Shown here piece after piece: positions 36,439-44,113 of a stretch of 64,000 nucleotides of DNA. This DNA comes from Acerihabitans sp047324305 (GTDB lineage Bacteria; Pseudomonadota; Gammaproteobacteria; Enterobacterales; Enterobacteriaceae): assembly GCF_047324305.1 (NCBI RefSeq), contig NZ_CP178740.1:868001-932000 (forward strand), written 5' to 3'. The notes beneath the pieces are model-generated. The model saw only the letters and a program-made list of their open reading frames with translations, made no database searches and was not told the origin of the DNA. Within the stretch, counting starts at the first letter, position 1, and the number at the start of each line of letters is the position of its first letter. Made by a program: the position numbers and the translations under genes.

Positions 36439-37080
36439 GTGAACATCAACGGTAAAGCGGAAGGGTTGCGTGAGCAAAAAAAACGCATCACACGCCAGCA
36501 GCTATCAAACACCGCGACGGAACTCTTTATTAAACATGGTTTTGATAATGTCACTATTACGGATATTGCCATCGCTGCAAACGTTTCTAAGATGACGGTA
36601 TTCAACTACTTCCCGCGCAAAGAGGCACTTTATTTCGATCGCATTGACGAGATCCATCAATTATTACAAAGCGCTATCGACCGCCATCACGCGCTTTCGC
36701 CGGTGGCGGCATTACGGACCCTGGCCGCTGAACTGGTCGAACAGGAACATCCGTTAGTCAGGATGGATAAGGGTGTTGCCGACTTTTGGAGGGTGGTCGC
36801 GGAAAGCCCATCACTGCGCGTTTATGCGCTTGAGCAGTTTGAAATACTGGTACTGACGCTGAGCAATATCCTGTCCTCGCGCATCAACGCGCAAAATAAT
36901 GATCCCGCGGCCAGCCTTATCGCCGTCATCGTGCTGAATACCTGGCGTATCGCATTCCAGGAAGCGCTGAGCCACCAAACCACTTTATCAATCAAAGATA
37001 GGCGGCAGGTATTCCTTGATCTTCTTGAGCGCGGCTTTCATGCCGCCGAAGCGACCGCACAGGGAACGCCCTATGTGTAA
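36439..37080 (+). CDS. TetR-family regulator of the adjacent efflux gene
   Basis: The 213-aa regulator starts at GTG 36439 with GGGAG upstream. The helix-turn-helix is at about 20-65 (VTITDIAIAANVSKMTVFNYFPRK). The ligand domain is about 80-205. Its stop lies 39 bp before the TetA-like gene in the same direction, so the two form an operon behind the palindrome at 36358-36380. Release by the pump's own substrate is the usual logic. It is not the classical divergent TetR(A/B) arrangement. Confidence 0.88.
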   Translation: MNINGKAEGLREQKKRITRQQLSNTATELFIKHGFDNVTITDIAIAANVSKMTVFNYFPRKEALYFDRIDEIHQLLQSAIDRHHALSPVAALRTLAAELVEQEHPLVRMDKGVADFWRVVAESPSLRVYALEQFEILVLTLSNILSSRINAQNNDPAASLIAVIVLNTWRIAFQEALSHQTTLSIKDRRQVFLDLLERGFHAAEATAQGTPYV

Positions 37081-37119
37081 ACCGTGGGGAACGGCGCTTG
37101 CCAACCTGATGTTGCAGCC

Positions 37120-38292
37120 ATGGTGAAGAAAACGCTGAGCGTTATTTTTATTACCATTTGGCTTGACGCTATTGGCATCGGCATCATATTTCCTATTCTT
37201 CCGCGCCTTCTCGAAGATGTCATGCATACGGCGGACATCTCGCCTTACATCGGTATTATGGCGGCGCTTTATGCGCTTATGCAGTTTATTTTCGCCCCCT
37301 TTCTCGGCGCATTAAGCGATAATTTCGGCAGGCGCCGGATATTGCTGATTTCTCTTTCCGGCGCGGTGATCAACTACTTGATAATGGCTTTTTCCACCCA
37401 GCTTTGGATGCTGCTGGCCGGGCGGGCGATAGCCGGCCTCACTAGCGCGAATATAGCGGTCGCTATGGCCTGGCTGACTGATATAACCCCGCAACACAAA
37501 CGCGCCCGGCGTTTTGGGTTATTTAATGCCATGTTTGGCGCTGGCTTCATCATCGGGCCGATTCTAGGCGGGTGGCTCGGCGACTACGGATTACGGCTCC
37601 CCTTCCTCGTTGCCGCCGGACTGAACACCGGTAACTTTCTGCTGGCGTTAACCGTCCTGAAAGAGTCCCGCACCCCGGCAAACCGGAAAATGAATTTGTC
37701 TGAATTTAACCCGCTCAAGCCGTTGCGCTGGTTATCCGCCTCGAAAGGGCTTTTGATTGTCACGCTGGTTTTCTTTTTCTTAAGCGCTACCGGCGAGGTT
37801 TATGGAACCTGTTGGGCGCTGTGGGGGCAGGATATGTTTCACTGGAATGGGTTGTGGATTGGCCTGTCCCTGGGCACGTTCGGAGTATGCCAGACACTGG
37901 CGCAGGCATTTTTGCCCGGCCCTGCCAGCCGGCTGCTTGGCGAACGCGGCACTATCCTGGCCGGCATTGCCTGCTCATGCCTGGCATTGATTATCCTGTC
38001 CATAAGCAACCAGAGTTGGATGGTGTTCGCGATTATGCCGCTTGTGGCCCTTGGCGGCATCGGCACGCCAGCCCTCCAGGCATTGGCTACCCATCAGGTT
38101 AACGCTGACCAACAAGGACAGCTTCAGGGCATATTGGCCTCGGCTGTCAGCCTGGCGTCTATTGTGGCTCCATTGATTTTCTCGACCTTATACTTTCTGG
38201 TCCGGACATGGTGGCCCGGCGCCATCTGGATTTCAGTCATTATCATTTATGCGTTCGCGGTACCTTTGATATATCGCTGCGCCCGCACATAA
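37120..38292 (+). CDS. MFS efflux transporter, TetA-like (DHA1 family)
   Basis: The 390-aa protein has 12 predicted membrane segments. It carries the MFS motif A loop GALSDNFGRRR (about residue 62-72) and a close match to TetA drug/proton antiporters around LDAIGIGIIFPILPRLLED and GGIGTPALQAL. It may pump tetracycline-like or other amphiphilic compounds. Specificity cannot be inferred, and classic TetA residues were not checked one by one. The start is ATG 37120 (GTG 37084 is also open). It lies downstream of a co-directional TetR gene. Confidence 0.85.
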   Translation: MVKKTLSVIFITIWLDAIGIGIIFPILPRLLEDVMHTADISPYIGIMAALYALMQFIFAPFLGALSDNFGRRRILLISLSGAVINYLIMAFSTQLWMLLAGRAIAGLTSANIAVAMAWLTDITPQHKRARRFGLFNAMFGAGFIIGPILGGWLGDYGLRLPFLVAAGLNTGNFLLALTVLKESRTPANRKMNLSEFNPLKPLRWLSASKGLLIVTLVFFFLSATGEVYGTCWALWGQDMFHWNGLWIGLSLGTFGVCQTLAQAFLPGPASRLLGERGTILAGIACSCLALIILSISNQSWMVFAIMPLVALGGIGTPALQALATHQVNADQQGQLQGILASAVSLASIVAPLIFSTLYFLVRTWWPGAIWISVIIIYAFAVPLIYRCART

Positions 38293-38526
38293 CGTAAGCG
38301 TGTGGCCAGCGACCGACACTGCAAAATATCGCCTTATTCCTTTAGGCGAGCTTGCTCCCAATAGAAGATATCTATAAATAAAAACAATATATTAGTAACT
38401 TTTCAAAATAAGAACCGATCAGCTTAACGATGAGATTTACTCACACTTTCCTCGAAAGTGTTCGCATAAGTACCCCCGCCTTTGCCAAACTACCTCGATA
38501 CCCCAACAACCGGAGAGGGAATTCTG

Positions 38527-39042
38527 ATGGGTGTGCCGCAAACTAAATCGGAACTTCTGTTAGCCATCGACAAAAACTACAATAAATTATCAGGTTACCT
38601 CGCATCCATTCCGCCAGAATTAGCATCGGATCCATCCATGGAAGGGCATGCAAAAGGCTCTGTTATGAGTGTTTGCAATCTTGTCGCTTACTTAGTTGGC
38701 TGGAATAGATTAGTTATCAAATGGATAACGCGTGACGAAGCAGGACAGCCCGTCGATTTCCCGGAAAAAGGTTACCAGTGGAACCAGCTTGGTCTTCTCG
38801 CCCAAAAGTTTTATCACGACTATGGCGATGTGGATTTAGACTCGCTAAAAAACCAACTGCAGGAAGCTAAAAACGAAATCGTTGAATCTATCAATAAGCG
38901 ATCCGACGATGATCTGTATGGAAAAGCGTGGTATGGCAAATGGACAATGGGAAGAATGATTTCTCTTAATACGTCTTCACCCTACGCCAACGCCTGCGGC
39001 AGGTTAAGAAAATGGGCAAAGGAAAATAACCTTAAGCTGTGA
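38527..39042 (+). CDS. ClbS/DfsB-family four-helix-bundle protein
   Basis: The 171-aa protein resembles ClbS, which protects colibactin producers by opening the drug's reactive cyclopropane ring. Shared blocks include EGHAKGSVMSVCNLVAYLVG (about residue 38-57) and GKAWYGKWTMGRMI. The ATG at 38527 has a strong GGAGAGGGA upstream. No colibactin (pks) genes are in the window, so the protein is a stand-alone resistance or detoxification factor, or has a different substrate. It lies at the left edge of the mobile island. Confidence 0.85.
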   Translation: MGVPQTKSELLLAIDKNYNKLSGYLASIPPELASDPSMEGHAKGSVMSVCNLVAYLVGWNRLVIKWITRDEAGQPVDFPEKGYQWNQLGLLAQKFYHDYGDVDLDSLKNQLQEAKNEIVESINKRSDDDLYGKAWYGKWTMGRMISLNTSSPYANACGRLRKWAKENNLKL

Positions 39043-39163
39043 GGGAAGCTGGCGGAAAAATTGACTGCGAAAAAGCAACAGTCCCAGGTTTGGCAGCCCC
39101 CCTCAGCCATAGCGTTTAAAAACATCGGCGACGGCAAATCAGTTCTTATAGGGGCGTTATTGC

Positions 39164-39360
39164 GTAAGCGTACGTCCAGTCGCCGTCTGATTTAACAGAA
39201 GTCGTTAGATAACCTGGGTGCTCCTCTGTTAAATTGATCTGCGCCCCAGATCCTGGACTTCAAAATCAATCTGGTGGAACAGGCGCTCCAGCCCAGCGTA
39301 TCTATTGCCAAACTGGCGTAGGAGCATGGGATCAACGACAATTTGCTATTCAACTGGCGC
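39164..39360 (+). pseudogene. IS66 left-end remnant with broken tnpA
   Basis: The stretch starts with GTAAGCG, the usual outer end of IS66-family inverted repeats. From 39256 it translates as an IS66 TnpA (HTH) fragment, DFKINLVEQALQPSVSIAKL, then a TAG stop, then EHGINDNLLFNWR. The match to TnpA is interrupted by the stop and lost after 39360, where an integrase fragment begins. It has the opposite orientation to the IS66 element at 39680, so it is a separate, older insertion. Confidence 0.7.
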
Positions 39361-39471
39361 AGACCTGCGCTGGATACAGGCGATGCTGGGCCATGCCGCG
39401 TCAAATCGACTCAAATCTACACGCAGGTAAGCATCAAGGCGCTGTCGGCGGTGCATGCGTCAACGCGATAG
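39361..39471 (+). pseudogene. C-terminal remnant of a tyrosine recombinase
   Basis: The translation gives ADLRWIQAMLGHA in one frame and QIYTQVSIKALSAVHAST in another. Together these are the LGHA and catalytic QIYTQV (Tyr) motifs of phage/IS integrases, broken by a frameshift. A stop follows at 39469. Possible further tail residues appear in a third frame to about 39540. The fragment may be the remains of the integrase that brought in the island. Confidence 0.65.
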
Positions 39472-39604
39472 GCCAGACGTTGACGACGATATCGGGTTGT
39501 TGCTCGACTTGATGGCAGAAGATGCCCCCACGGGGGTTGACGTTAATAAACCATCAAAGATACTAACAGATAGTAATAGATATTATTCTGTATCGGAGGC
39601 AACC

Positions 39605-39706
39605 ATGACAACCAGTATCGCGCTAAGTCCTCACTTCGAAGAGTTTATCCGCGCACAAATCGACAGTGGCCGTTATAACGTAAGCGTCAACTCAGTGACG
39701 TATTGA
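39605..39706 (+). pseudogene. ParD-type antitoxin truncated by IS66
   Basis: The first 25 codons (MTTSIALSPHFEEFIRAQID then SGRYN) match ParD-type ribbon-helix-helix antitoxins. The IS66 inverted repeat GTAAGCG begins at 39680, right after codon 25. The remaining eight codons are read from the IS. The rest of parD and the toxin gene parE are not found on the other side of the IS, so a deletion followed or accompanied the insertion. Confidence 0.75.
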
Positions 39707-41300
39707 CGCTTATTCGGCAGGTATGACAAGGTTCCACGGCAGCAGATCTTTAATCTTATTGATGGGATGATCCGCGATTGTCGCCAGTACATGGCGCAGA
39801 TAGGCTTCCGGTTCGACACCGTTCAGTTTGCAACTGCCGATCAGCGTGTACATCAACGCCGCCCGGTCGCCGCCGCTGTCCGACCCCGTGAAGAGATAAT
39901 TTTCCCGGCCCAGGCTCACCACCCGCAGCGCGTTTTCCGCGATATTGTTATCGATCTCCGCCCAGCCATCGCCGGCGTAGTAACACAACGCCGGCCAGTG
40001 GTTCATCAGATAGTTGAACGCCTTTGCCGTATCGGCCTGTCGCGGCAATGTGGTGAGTTTTTCCCTGATCCAGCTCTCCAGGCCCATCAGTAACGGCTGG
40101 GTTCGCGCTTCGCGCACCTGTTGTCGTTCTTCGGCCGGGCGCCCCCGGATGTCGGCTTCGATAGCATACAGTTCACCGATCCTCTGCAGGGCTTCGGTGG
40201 TGGTCGGCGACGGATGGCGAACATGGATATCATGGATTTTACGCCGGGCGTGGGCCATGCAGCCGACCTCGCGGATAGGGCCTTCTTCGTATGGCGGGTT
40301 GAAGCCCGCGTACGCATCCGCCTGCAACAGTCCGCTGAACCCGGCCAGATGCGTTGGCGGATGAATCCCCTTGCGGTCCGGGCTGTAGGTGAACCACACC
40401 GCGGGTGGAAGTCGCGAACCGGCATTGCGGTCGTCACGCACATAGACCCACAGCCGGCCGGTTTTCGGCTTGCCTTTGCCCGATTGCAGCACGTCCACCG
40501 GCGTGTCGTCGACGTGCACTTTACCCGTGTTCATCACATAGTCGCATACCGCGTCGGCCAGCGGCGCCAGCAGGTTGCTGCACAGGCCCACCCAGCCGGC
40601 CATGGTGGCCCGGCTCAGTGTGACGCCCTGACGGGCGAAGATTTCCGACAGGCGATACAGCGGCGAGTGCTCGGCGTATTTCGCCGTCATCACGCGCGCC
40701 AGCAGGCCCGGACCGGCGATGCCACGTTCGATGGGGTGCGACGGCGCCGGCGCCTGGACGATGACATCGCAGCGGGCGCAGACCTTCTTCTTACGCCGGG
40801 TTTTTATCACCTTGAACGCGCTTTTAATCAGCTCAAGCTGTTCGCTGACATTTTCGCCCAGCGGCTTAAGATCGCCGCCGCAGGCGGGACAGGCCGGCTC
40901 GTGCGGCTCCAGGCAGCGCTCTTCACGCGGCAGGTGTGACGGTAAAGGCCGACGTACCGGTGAGGGGCGTGAGGCCGGCAGCATAGCCGGGCAATCGACG
41001 GGCGCATGCTGGACCTTATCTTCCGTCAGCAGCTCTTCCAGGCGATGCTCCAGTTGGACTATCTGTCGCCCGGCCTTTTCCGAGCTGCGGCCGAAGTACA
41101 GGCGCCGCAGTTTCGCCAGTTGCGCCAGCAGGCGGTCGATTTCTGCTTTGCGTGCGTTAAGGTCATTGTGCAGGGATGCGATAGTCGCCTGTTGTTGCGC
41201 GACCAGCGTTTGTTGTTGCAGTACCAGCGCTTGCAGCGCGGGCATATCAGTGGGCAAGGCATGATTTTTTCGTTTCATGCCAGGATGTTAAGGGAAGCTA
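39680..41300 (-). mobile_element. Partial IS66-family insertion sequence
   Basis: The left terminus is GTAAGCGTCAACTCAGTGAC at 39680, typical of the family. The third transposition gene (tnpC) is complete, but tnpA and tnpB, which should lie above 41278, are missing. No matching inverted repeat was seen near 41300, so the right boundary is approximate. The element is likely incapable of moving on its own. No 8-bp target duplication could be identified because of the deletion. Confidence 0.75.
39710..41278 (-). CDS. tnpC: IS66-family transposase (TnpC)
   Basis: The 522-aa transposase has an N-terminal coiled coil rich in Gln and Leu (about 10-65). A Cys-based zinc finger (PACPACGGDL, then CARCDV) follows, then the DDE-type catalytic domain with LLQADAYAGF and HARRKIHD, and the C-terminal IS66 domain with WAEIDNNIAENALR (catalytic Glu region). 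The frame is full length. It sits 30 bp inside the left inverted repeat. The partner genes tnpA and tnpB are missing. Confidence 0.93.
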   Translation of the reverse strand: MKRKNHALPTDMPALQALVLQQQTLVAQQQATIASLHNDLNARKAEIDRLLAQLAKLRRLYFGRSSEKAGRQIVQLEHRLEELLTEDKVQHAPVDCPAMLPASRPSPVRRPLPSHLPREERCLEPHEPACPACGGDLKPLGENVSEQLELIKSAFKVIKTRRKKKVCARCDVIVQAPAPSHPIERGIAGPGLLARVMTAKYAEHSPLYRLSEIFARQGVTLSRATMAGWVGLCSNLLAPLADAVCDYVMNTGKVHVDDTPVDVLQSGKGKPKTGRLWVYVRDDRNAGSRLPPAVWFTYSPDRKGIHPPTHLAGFSGLLQADAYAGFNPPYEEGPIREVGCMAHARRKIHDIHVRHPSPTTTEALQRIGELYAIEADIRGRPAEERQQVREARTQPLLMGLESWIREKLTTLPRQADTAKAFNYLMNHWPALCYYAGDGWAEIDNNIAENALRVVSLGRENYLFTGSDSGGDRAALMYTLIGSCKLNGVEPEAYLRHVLATIADHPINKIKDLLPWNLVIPAE

Positions 41301-41369
41301 TCGGGTTATTACAATATCGCCAGGTTAAACGAAGTACGTTCCGGTTGTTTCCAATTAGGAGTAGTTACT

Positions 41370-41597
41370 ATGGCTAAGCGCGATTGTAAGTCAGAACTTG
41401 GCACAACTGAAGTAAAACCATCACAACCTCGTTATTATACAGTAGGTTATGCACCTAATGGCGGAACGCGCCAGACCAGCCCGCAGTTGAAGATAAGCGG
41501 GCGGTGGCTTGATGAACTGGGCTTTAACACTGGGCAAACGGTAGTGGTAACGTCTGAGCAGGGATGCTTGACCATCAAAACTGAGCTTAACGTCTAG
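41370..41597 (+). CDS. SymE-like toxin (SpoVT/AbrB-fold)
   Basis: The 75-aa product has RYYTVGYAPNGGTRQTSPQL and SGRWLDELGFNTGQTVVV near the start and middle, the hallmark of SymE. SymE in E. coli is an SOS-induced toxin whose mRNA is blocked by the antisense RNA SymR. AGGAG lies 8 nt upstream. No LexA box is visible upstream (41281-41369), so SOS control is doubtful here. An antisense promoter cannot be confirmed by eye. It is convergent with the orphan CDI cassette, sharing the terminator at 41611-41631. Confidence 0.75.
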   Translation: MAKRDCKSELGTTEVKPSQPRYYTVGYAPNGGTRQTSPQLKISGRWLDELGFNTGQTVVVTSEQGCLTIKTELNV

Positions 41598-41610
41598 AAC
41601 TAATGTTATC

Positions 41611-41631
41611 ATCCCGGCATAAGGCCGGGAT
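41611..41631. terminator. Terminator between SymE-like gene and orphan immunity gene
   Basis: The stem ATCCCGG/CCGGGAT with a 7-nt loop begins 14 bp after the symE-like stop. The plus side is followed by TTGACTATCTGATTTTTTG. It may end transcripts from both converging genes. Confidence 0.7.
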
Positions 41632-41635
41632 TTGA

Positions 41636-41884
41636 CTATCTGATTTTTTGTATGTCTTTATAATAACAACAAAACAATATAATTCCGATTGGAAAACCTG
41701 TTAGGCCAATTTTGCAAATGATTTTTATCTCTTCTTTTCCAAAAGGAAATGGCTTATCAAATTCCCACATTAACCATCCTTTCAGTAAGTAAGCAAAGAC
41801 ACCACTTACAATAAAAATAAAAACCATTGAAAAACACATATATATCAATAAAAATAAACAAAATTTTAATTTATTTCGTTTCAT
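41636..41884 (-). CDS. CdiI-like immunity protein of the second orphan cassette
   Basis: The 82-aa hydrophobic protein has two membrane segments (about 6-35 and 55-75). The second contains GLTGFPIGIILF, a variant of the G..xGIGIW pattern in the other two immunity proteins. The start is ATG 41884, giving exactly the 14-nt overlap with the toxin tail seen in the other cassettes; ATG 41902 is also in frame. Small membrane immunity proteins are usual for CDI toxins that act on the inner membrane. Protein identity to known CdiI types is inferred from context. Confidence 0.72.
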   Translation of the reverse strand: MKRNKLKFCLFLLIYMCFSMVFIFIVSGVFAYLLKGWLMWEFDKPFPFGKEEIKIICKIGLTGFPIGIILFCCYYKDIQKIR

Positions 41885-42776
41885 CTTTAATTCCAGATAC
41901 ACTTTGGTTCAAGCGTTCTCCCACAACTTCAGATACAAACGAATCAGTAATATTTGCACTAATTGAAGGTAAAGGATTCATTGGCGCAGGCTTCGTTATT
42001 GTCCAGATCCCAATCGGCACCCATTCGTATTGTTTCGAGACTGGATTAAGTACCTTATCCATGGGGACTTTGAATACGTTTCCTGCAGCATAGCCCACTG
42101 AAGCCCCTGATTTACTCAGTAATGCCCCCATAAAAGGATCGTCCCCTTTTATTTCCGCCGAATAAAAGCCGCCTGCCGCATTCCAGGTGACGGTAGGGTT
42201 ATATCCTTTACCCGCCGTGATTGCACCAATGACTCCAGCGTTGATCACATCGGTAAGTTTGACATCGCCTGTCGCCCCTGCTTGTATCGCCGCATTAGCC
42301 GCGCCCGATATTCCAGCAGCGATTAATTGCTCTTTTCCACTTGGCCCTTGAATAATGGATTTTGCACCCATCATAATGACTGGCCAAGACGTAGGGTCAC
42401 TGACCACAGACAGCACTCTATCACCGGTAGTGATATTATCTTTAAGGAATTTAAGATCATTTTTATTTAGATAATTAACTAATGCGGCGGCTTCGGGCTG
42501 CTTTAATTTCTCATCTAGCCGAAATTGCGAAGGATGAGCATCATTGGCAACATTTGTTTCAGCCTGAATAAGCTCTTCCAATGTCACACAGGCCACGCCG
42601 CCACCGCTGCATGCATCAGCAAGTTCTTTCGCATTCTTGTTGCTGATATCAATGTATTTCTCAAGTAAGGGAGTGACGTCTTCACCCGTCTCTTTCAGGT
42701 CGGCTAGCTCTTTATCCAGTTGCCGTGCTTCTTTTGCACTCAGGAAGTTATTCTCCACCTTAGTCGGATGACCCAT
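41871..42776 (-). CDS. Orphan CdiA C-terminal toxin module 2 (EC93-like tail)
   Basis: The 301-aa frame starts at ATG 42776 (MGHPTK) and has VENNFLSAKEARQLDKEL directly after it, the border motif of CdiA toxin tails. The remainder (LEELIQAETN, SDPTSWPVIMMGAKSI, GYNPTVTWNAAGG, GKQ-like ending) matches the Gly/Ala-rich tails that in E. coli EC93-type CdiA dissipate the membrane potential. There is no signal peptide or TPS domain, so it is a displaced toxin cassette. It could be swapped onto cdiA by recombination. The in-frame ATG overlapping the stop of the preceding immunity gene may allow coupled translation. Confidence 0.78.
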   Translation of the reverse strand: MGHPTKVENNFLSAKEARQLDKELADLKETGEDVTPLLEKYIDISNKNAKELADACSGGGVACVTLEELIQAETNVANDAHPSQFRLDEKLKQPEAAALVNYLNKNDLKFLKDNITTGDRVLSVVSDPTSWPVIMMGAKSIIQGPSGKEQLIAAGISGAANAAIQAGATGDVKLTDVINAGVIGAITAGKGYNPTVTWNAAGGFYSAEIKGDDPFMGALLSKSGASVGYAAGNVFKVPMDKVLNPVSKQYEWVPIGIWTITKPAPMNPLPSISANITDSFVSEVVGERLNQSVSGIKDETK

Positions 42777-43014
42777 GCGTTTTCTTAGCGCTAAGCTTGG
42801 ACTTAATCCAGATTCCCACGCCAAGCGTCGTACCGGCTACAGTAGCTTGCTTTAGAGAGGTCAAAAAGCCATCCCCAAGATAGAACATGAAATGGCCAAT
42901 CTTGAAATAAACAATAATAGATGCCAAAAGCCTAGCTACGAATACTAATATAATGAATAAAAATATATTACAAATAACTAACACGCTGAGTTTTTTGAGG
43001 TCAGTTATTCCCAT
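42760..43014 (-). CDS. CdiI-like immunity protein of the first orphan cassette
   Basis: The 84-aa protein has two membrane segments and resembles the cognate CdiI: ARLLASIIVYFKIGHFMF and VAGTTLGVGIWIKSKLSA match ASILVYFKHGYFSF and GITAGSILGIGIWIKVRLE. I chose ATG 43014; the start at 43029 is also open. The overlap with the toxin tail is 14 nt, as at the cognate junction, and the length equals that of CdiI (84 aa). It should protect against toxin module 1. Confidence 0.78.
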   Translation of the reverse strand: MGITDLKKLSVLVICNIFLFIILVFVARLLASIIVYFKIGHFMFYLGDGFLTSLKQATVAGTTLGVGIWIKSKLSAKKTHGSSD

Positions 43015-43843
43015 CATTCTCGTCCGCATTATCTAAATACTCTTTTACAGCTCCGCCAAGCATCTCGCTAGAGAAAGACCCGCCTATAGCCCCAGTTAGA
43101 TGTGCTGTATTTTCTTTAATCAAGCCAGAAAATTTATCAGTCATACCTTTTGAGACTTTATTTCCTATAACAGTACCGGCCCCAGCCCCAATCATAGCAT
43201 TGGTCGGATCTTCACCTTTAGCTGCACTACCAATAGCTGCACCGCCTATATTTATTCCCACGCTGGGTAAAATAGCTTTTCCTGTGGTCGCCGCTGCGGT
43301 AACCCCGGCCATTACCACATCAACATAGCTAAAAGGATCGCCTCCGCTGAGTTGGACGCCTGTATTAACACCAACACCGATCGCAGCATTGGTTACCATC
43401 CCCGTTTTGATCGATTGGCCCAGCGGCCCCAATCCAAACATTAGCGCGGGGTCACCCATACTCGCATTCGAAGTATGGTAACCCCAGGTGTTCATAATGG
43501 TGTGGGCTTTCTGCTGCGCTTCGCTGTTGGGCGCTGACTTAAGATAATCTTGCCCCGTCAATAAGCCGGTCACCAGCTCTCTGGTTACCGCATCTCCATG
43601 TTGAGTCTGCATATCGGCCGCGTAAAGCCTGATATAGCTTTTCAGTTCATTACGTTCATCGGCCGTCATCGCTGCCGGATCTTTCTTGAACTGGCTGACC
43701 AACGCATCACTGCGTTTATCGGCATTTTCCAGCGCTAAATACTCCTTCGCCGTTTGCAGCGTCTTATCACCGTTGATGATTTTTTCCGCTAAGTCGTCCC
43801 GTTTTGTCGCGGAACGGGTGCTCAGGAAATTATTCTCCTCGAC
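43001..43843 (-). CDS. Orphan CdiA C-terminal toxin module 1
   Basis: The 280-codon reading frame starts at a VEENN border motif (43829-43843) and has no ATG, GTG or TTG until TTG 43702. It therefore lacks a proper start, as expected of an orphan toxin module. The part from VEENN to about MIGAGAGTVIGNK is nearly identical to the CdiA tail. The last ~50 residues (from SKGMTDKFSG to DENDGNN) are different, with a different immunity gene following. The frame is also continuous with the upstream cdiI gene across that gene's stop codon. It is Gly/Ala-rich and hydrophobic and probably acts at the inner membrane. Confidence 0.78.
   Translation of the reverse strand, partial: VEENNFLSTRSATKRDDLAEKIINGDKTLQTAKEYLALENADKRSDALVSQFKKDPAAMTADERNELKSYIRLYAADMQTQHGDAVTRELVTGLLTGQDYLKSAPNSEAQQKAHTIMNTWGYHTSNASMGDPALMFGLGPLGQSIKTGMVTNAAIGVGVNTGVQLSGGDPFSYVDVVMAGVTAAATTGKAILPSVGINIGGAAIGSAAKGEDPTNAMIGAGAGTVIGNKVSKGMTDKFSGLIKENTAHLTGAIGGSFSSEMLGGAVKEYLDNADENDGNN
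43192..43840 (-). repeat. Direct repeat, copy 2 (orphan toxin module 1)
   Basis: This 649-bp segment matches 44291-44939 at a constant offset of 1099 bp, nearly identical over most of its length and more diverged at both ends. It spans the VENN border and the shared toxin core. Recombination between the copies would delete one toxin tail and its cdiI. Confidence 0.85.
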
Positions 43844-43858
43844 TATTTTTCCAAAATT

Positions 43859-44113
43859 TCAATTATTGGATCCTGAAGAACCGCTATCTTCAAGTCTAAC
43901 TTTTATCCAGATGCCGATACCGAGAATTGAACCCGCTGTGATGCCTCTTTTTAGTGAAAGTAATGCTGCTTCTTTCCAACTGAAGGAAAAATAACCATGC
44001 TTGAAATAAACTAAAATTGAGGCAACAAAGCTCCCAATCATACAAAGACCGACAAAGACTAAAACACACCGACAAATAAGAGAGATAAGTAAATGTAATT
44101 TATTTGTTGTCAT
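43859..44113 (-). CDS. cdiI: CdiI immunity protein of the main CDI locus
   Basis: The 84-aa protein has two membrane segments (about 8-35 and 50-70), with SILVYFKHGYFSF and AGSILGIGIWIKVRLE. ATG 44113 overlaps the cdiA stop by 14 nt, which argues for translational coupling; the TTG at 44125 is less likely. As the gene directly behind cdiA it should neutralise the toxin tail of this cell's own CdiA. It resembles the orphan immunity protein at 42760. No experimental family name can be assigned. Confidence 0.82.
   Translation of the reverse strand: MTTNKLHLLISLICRCVLVFVGLCMIGSFVASILVYFKHGYFSFSWKEAALLSLKRGITAGSILGIGIWIKVRLEDSGSSGSNN

Noticed and set aside
39043..39163. Copy of the tRNA-Gly 3' end as left attachment site of the island
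   Set aside because: No stretch resembling the tRNA 3' end was found here or near 38300-38500.
41281..41369. LexA box upstream of the SymE-like gene
   Set aside because: Searched for CTG-N10-CAG because E. coli symE is SOS-controlled; none is present.
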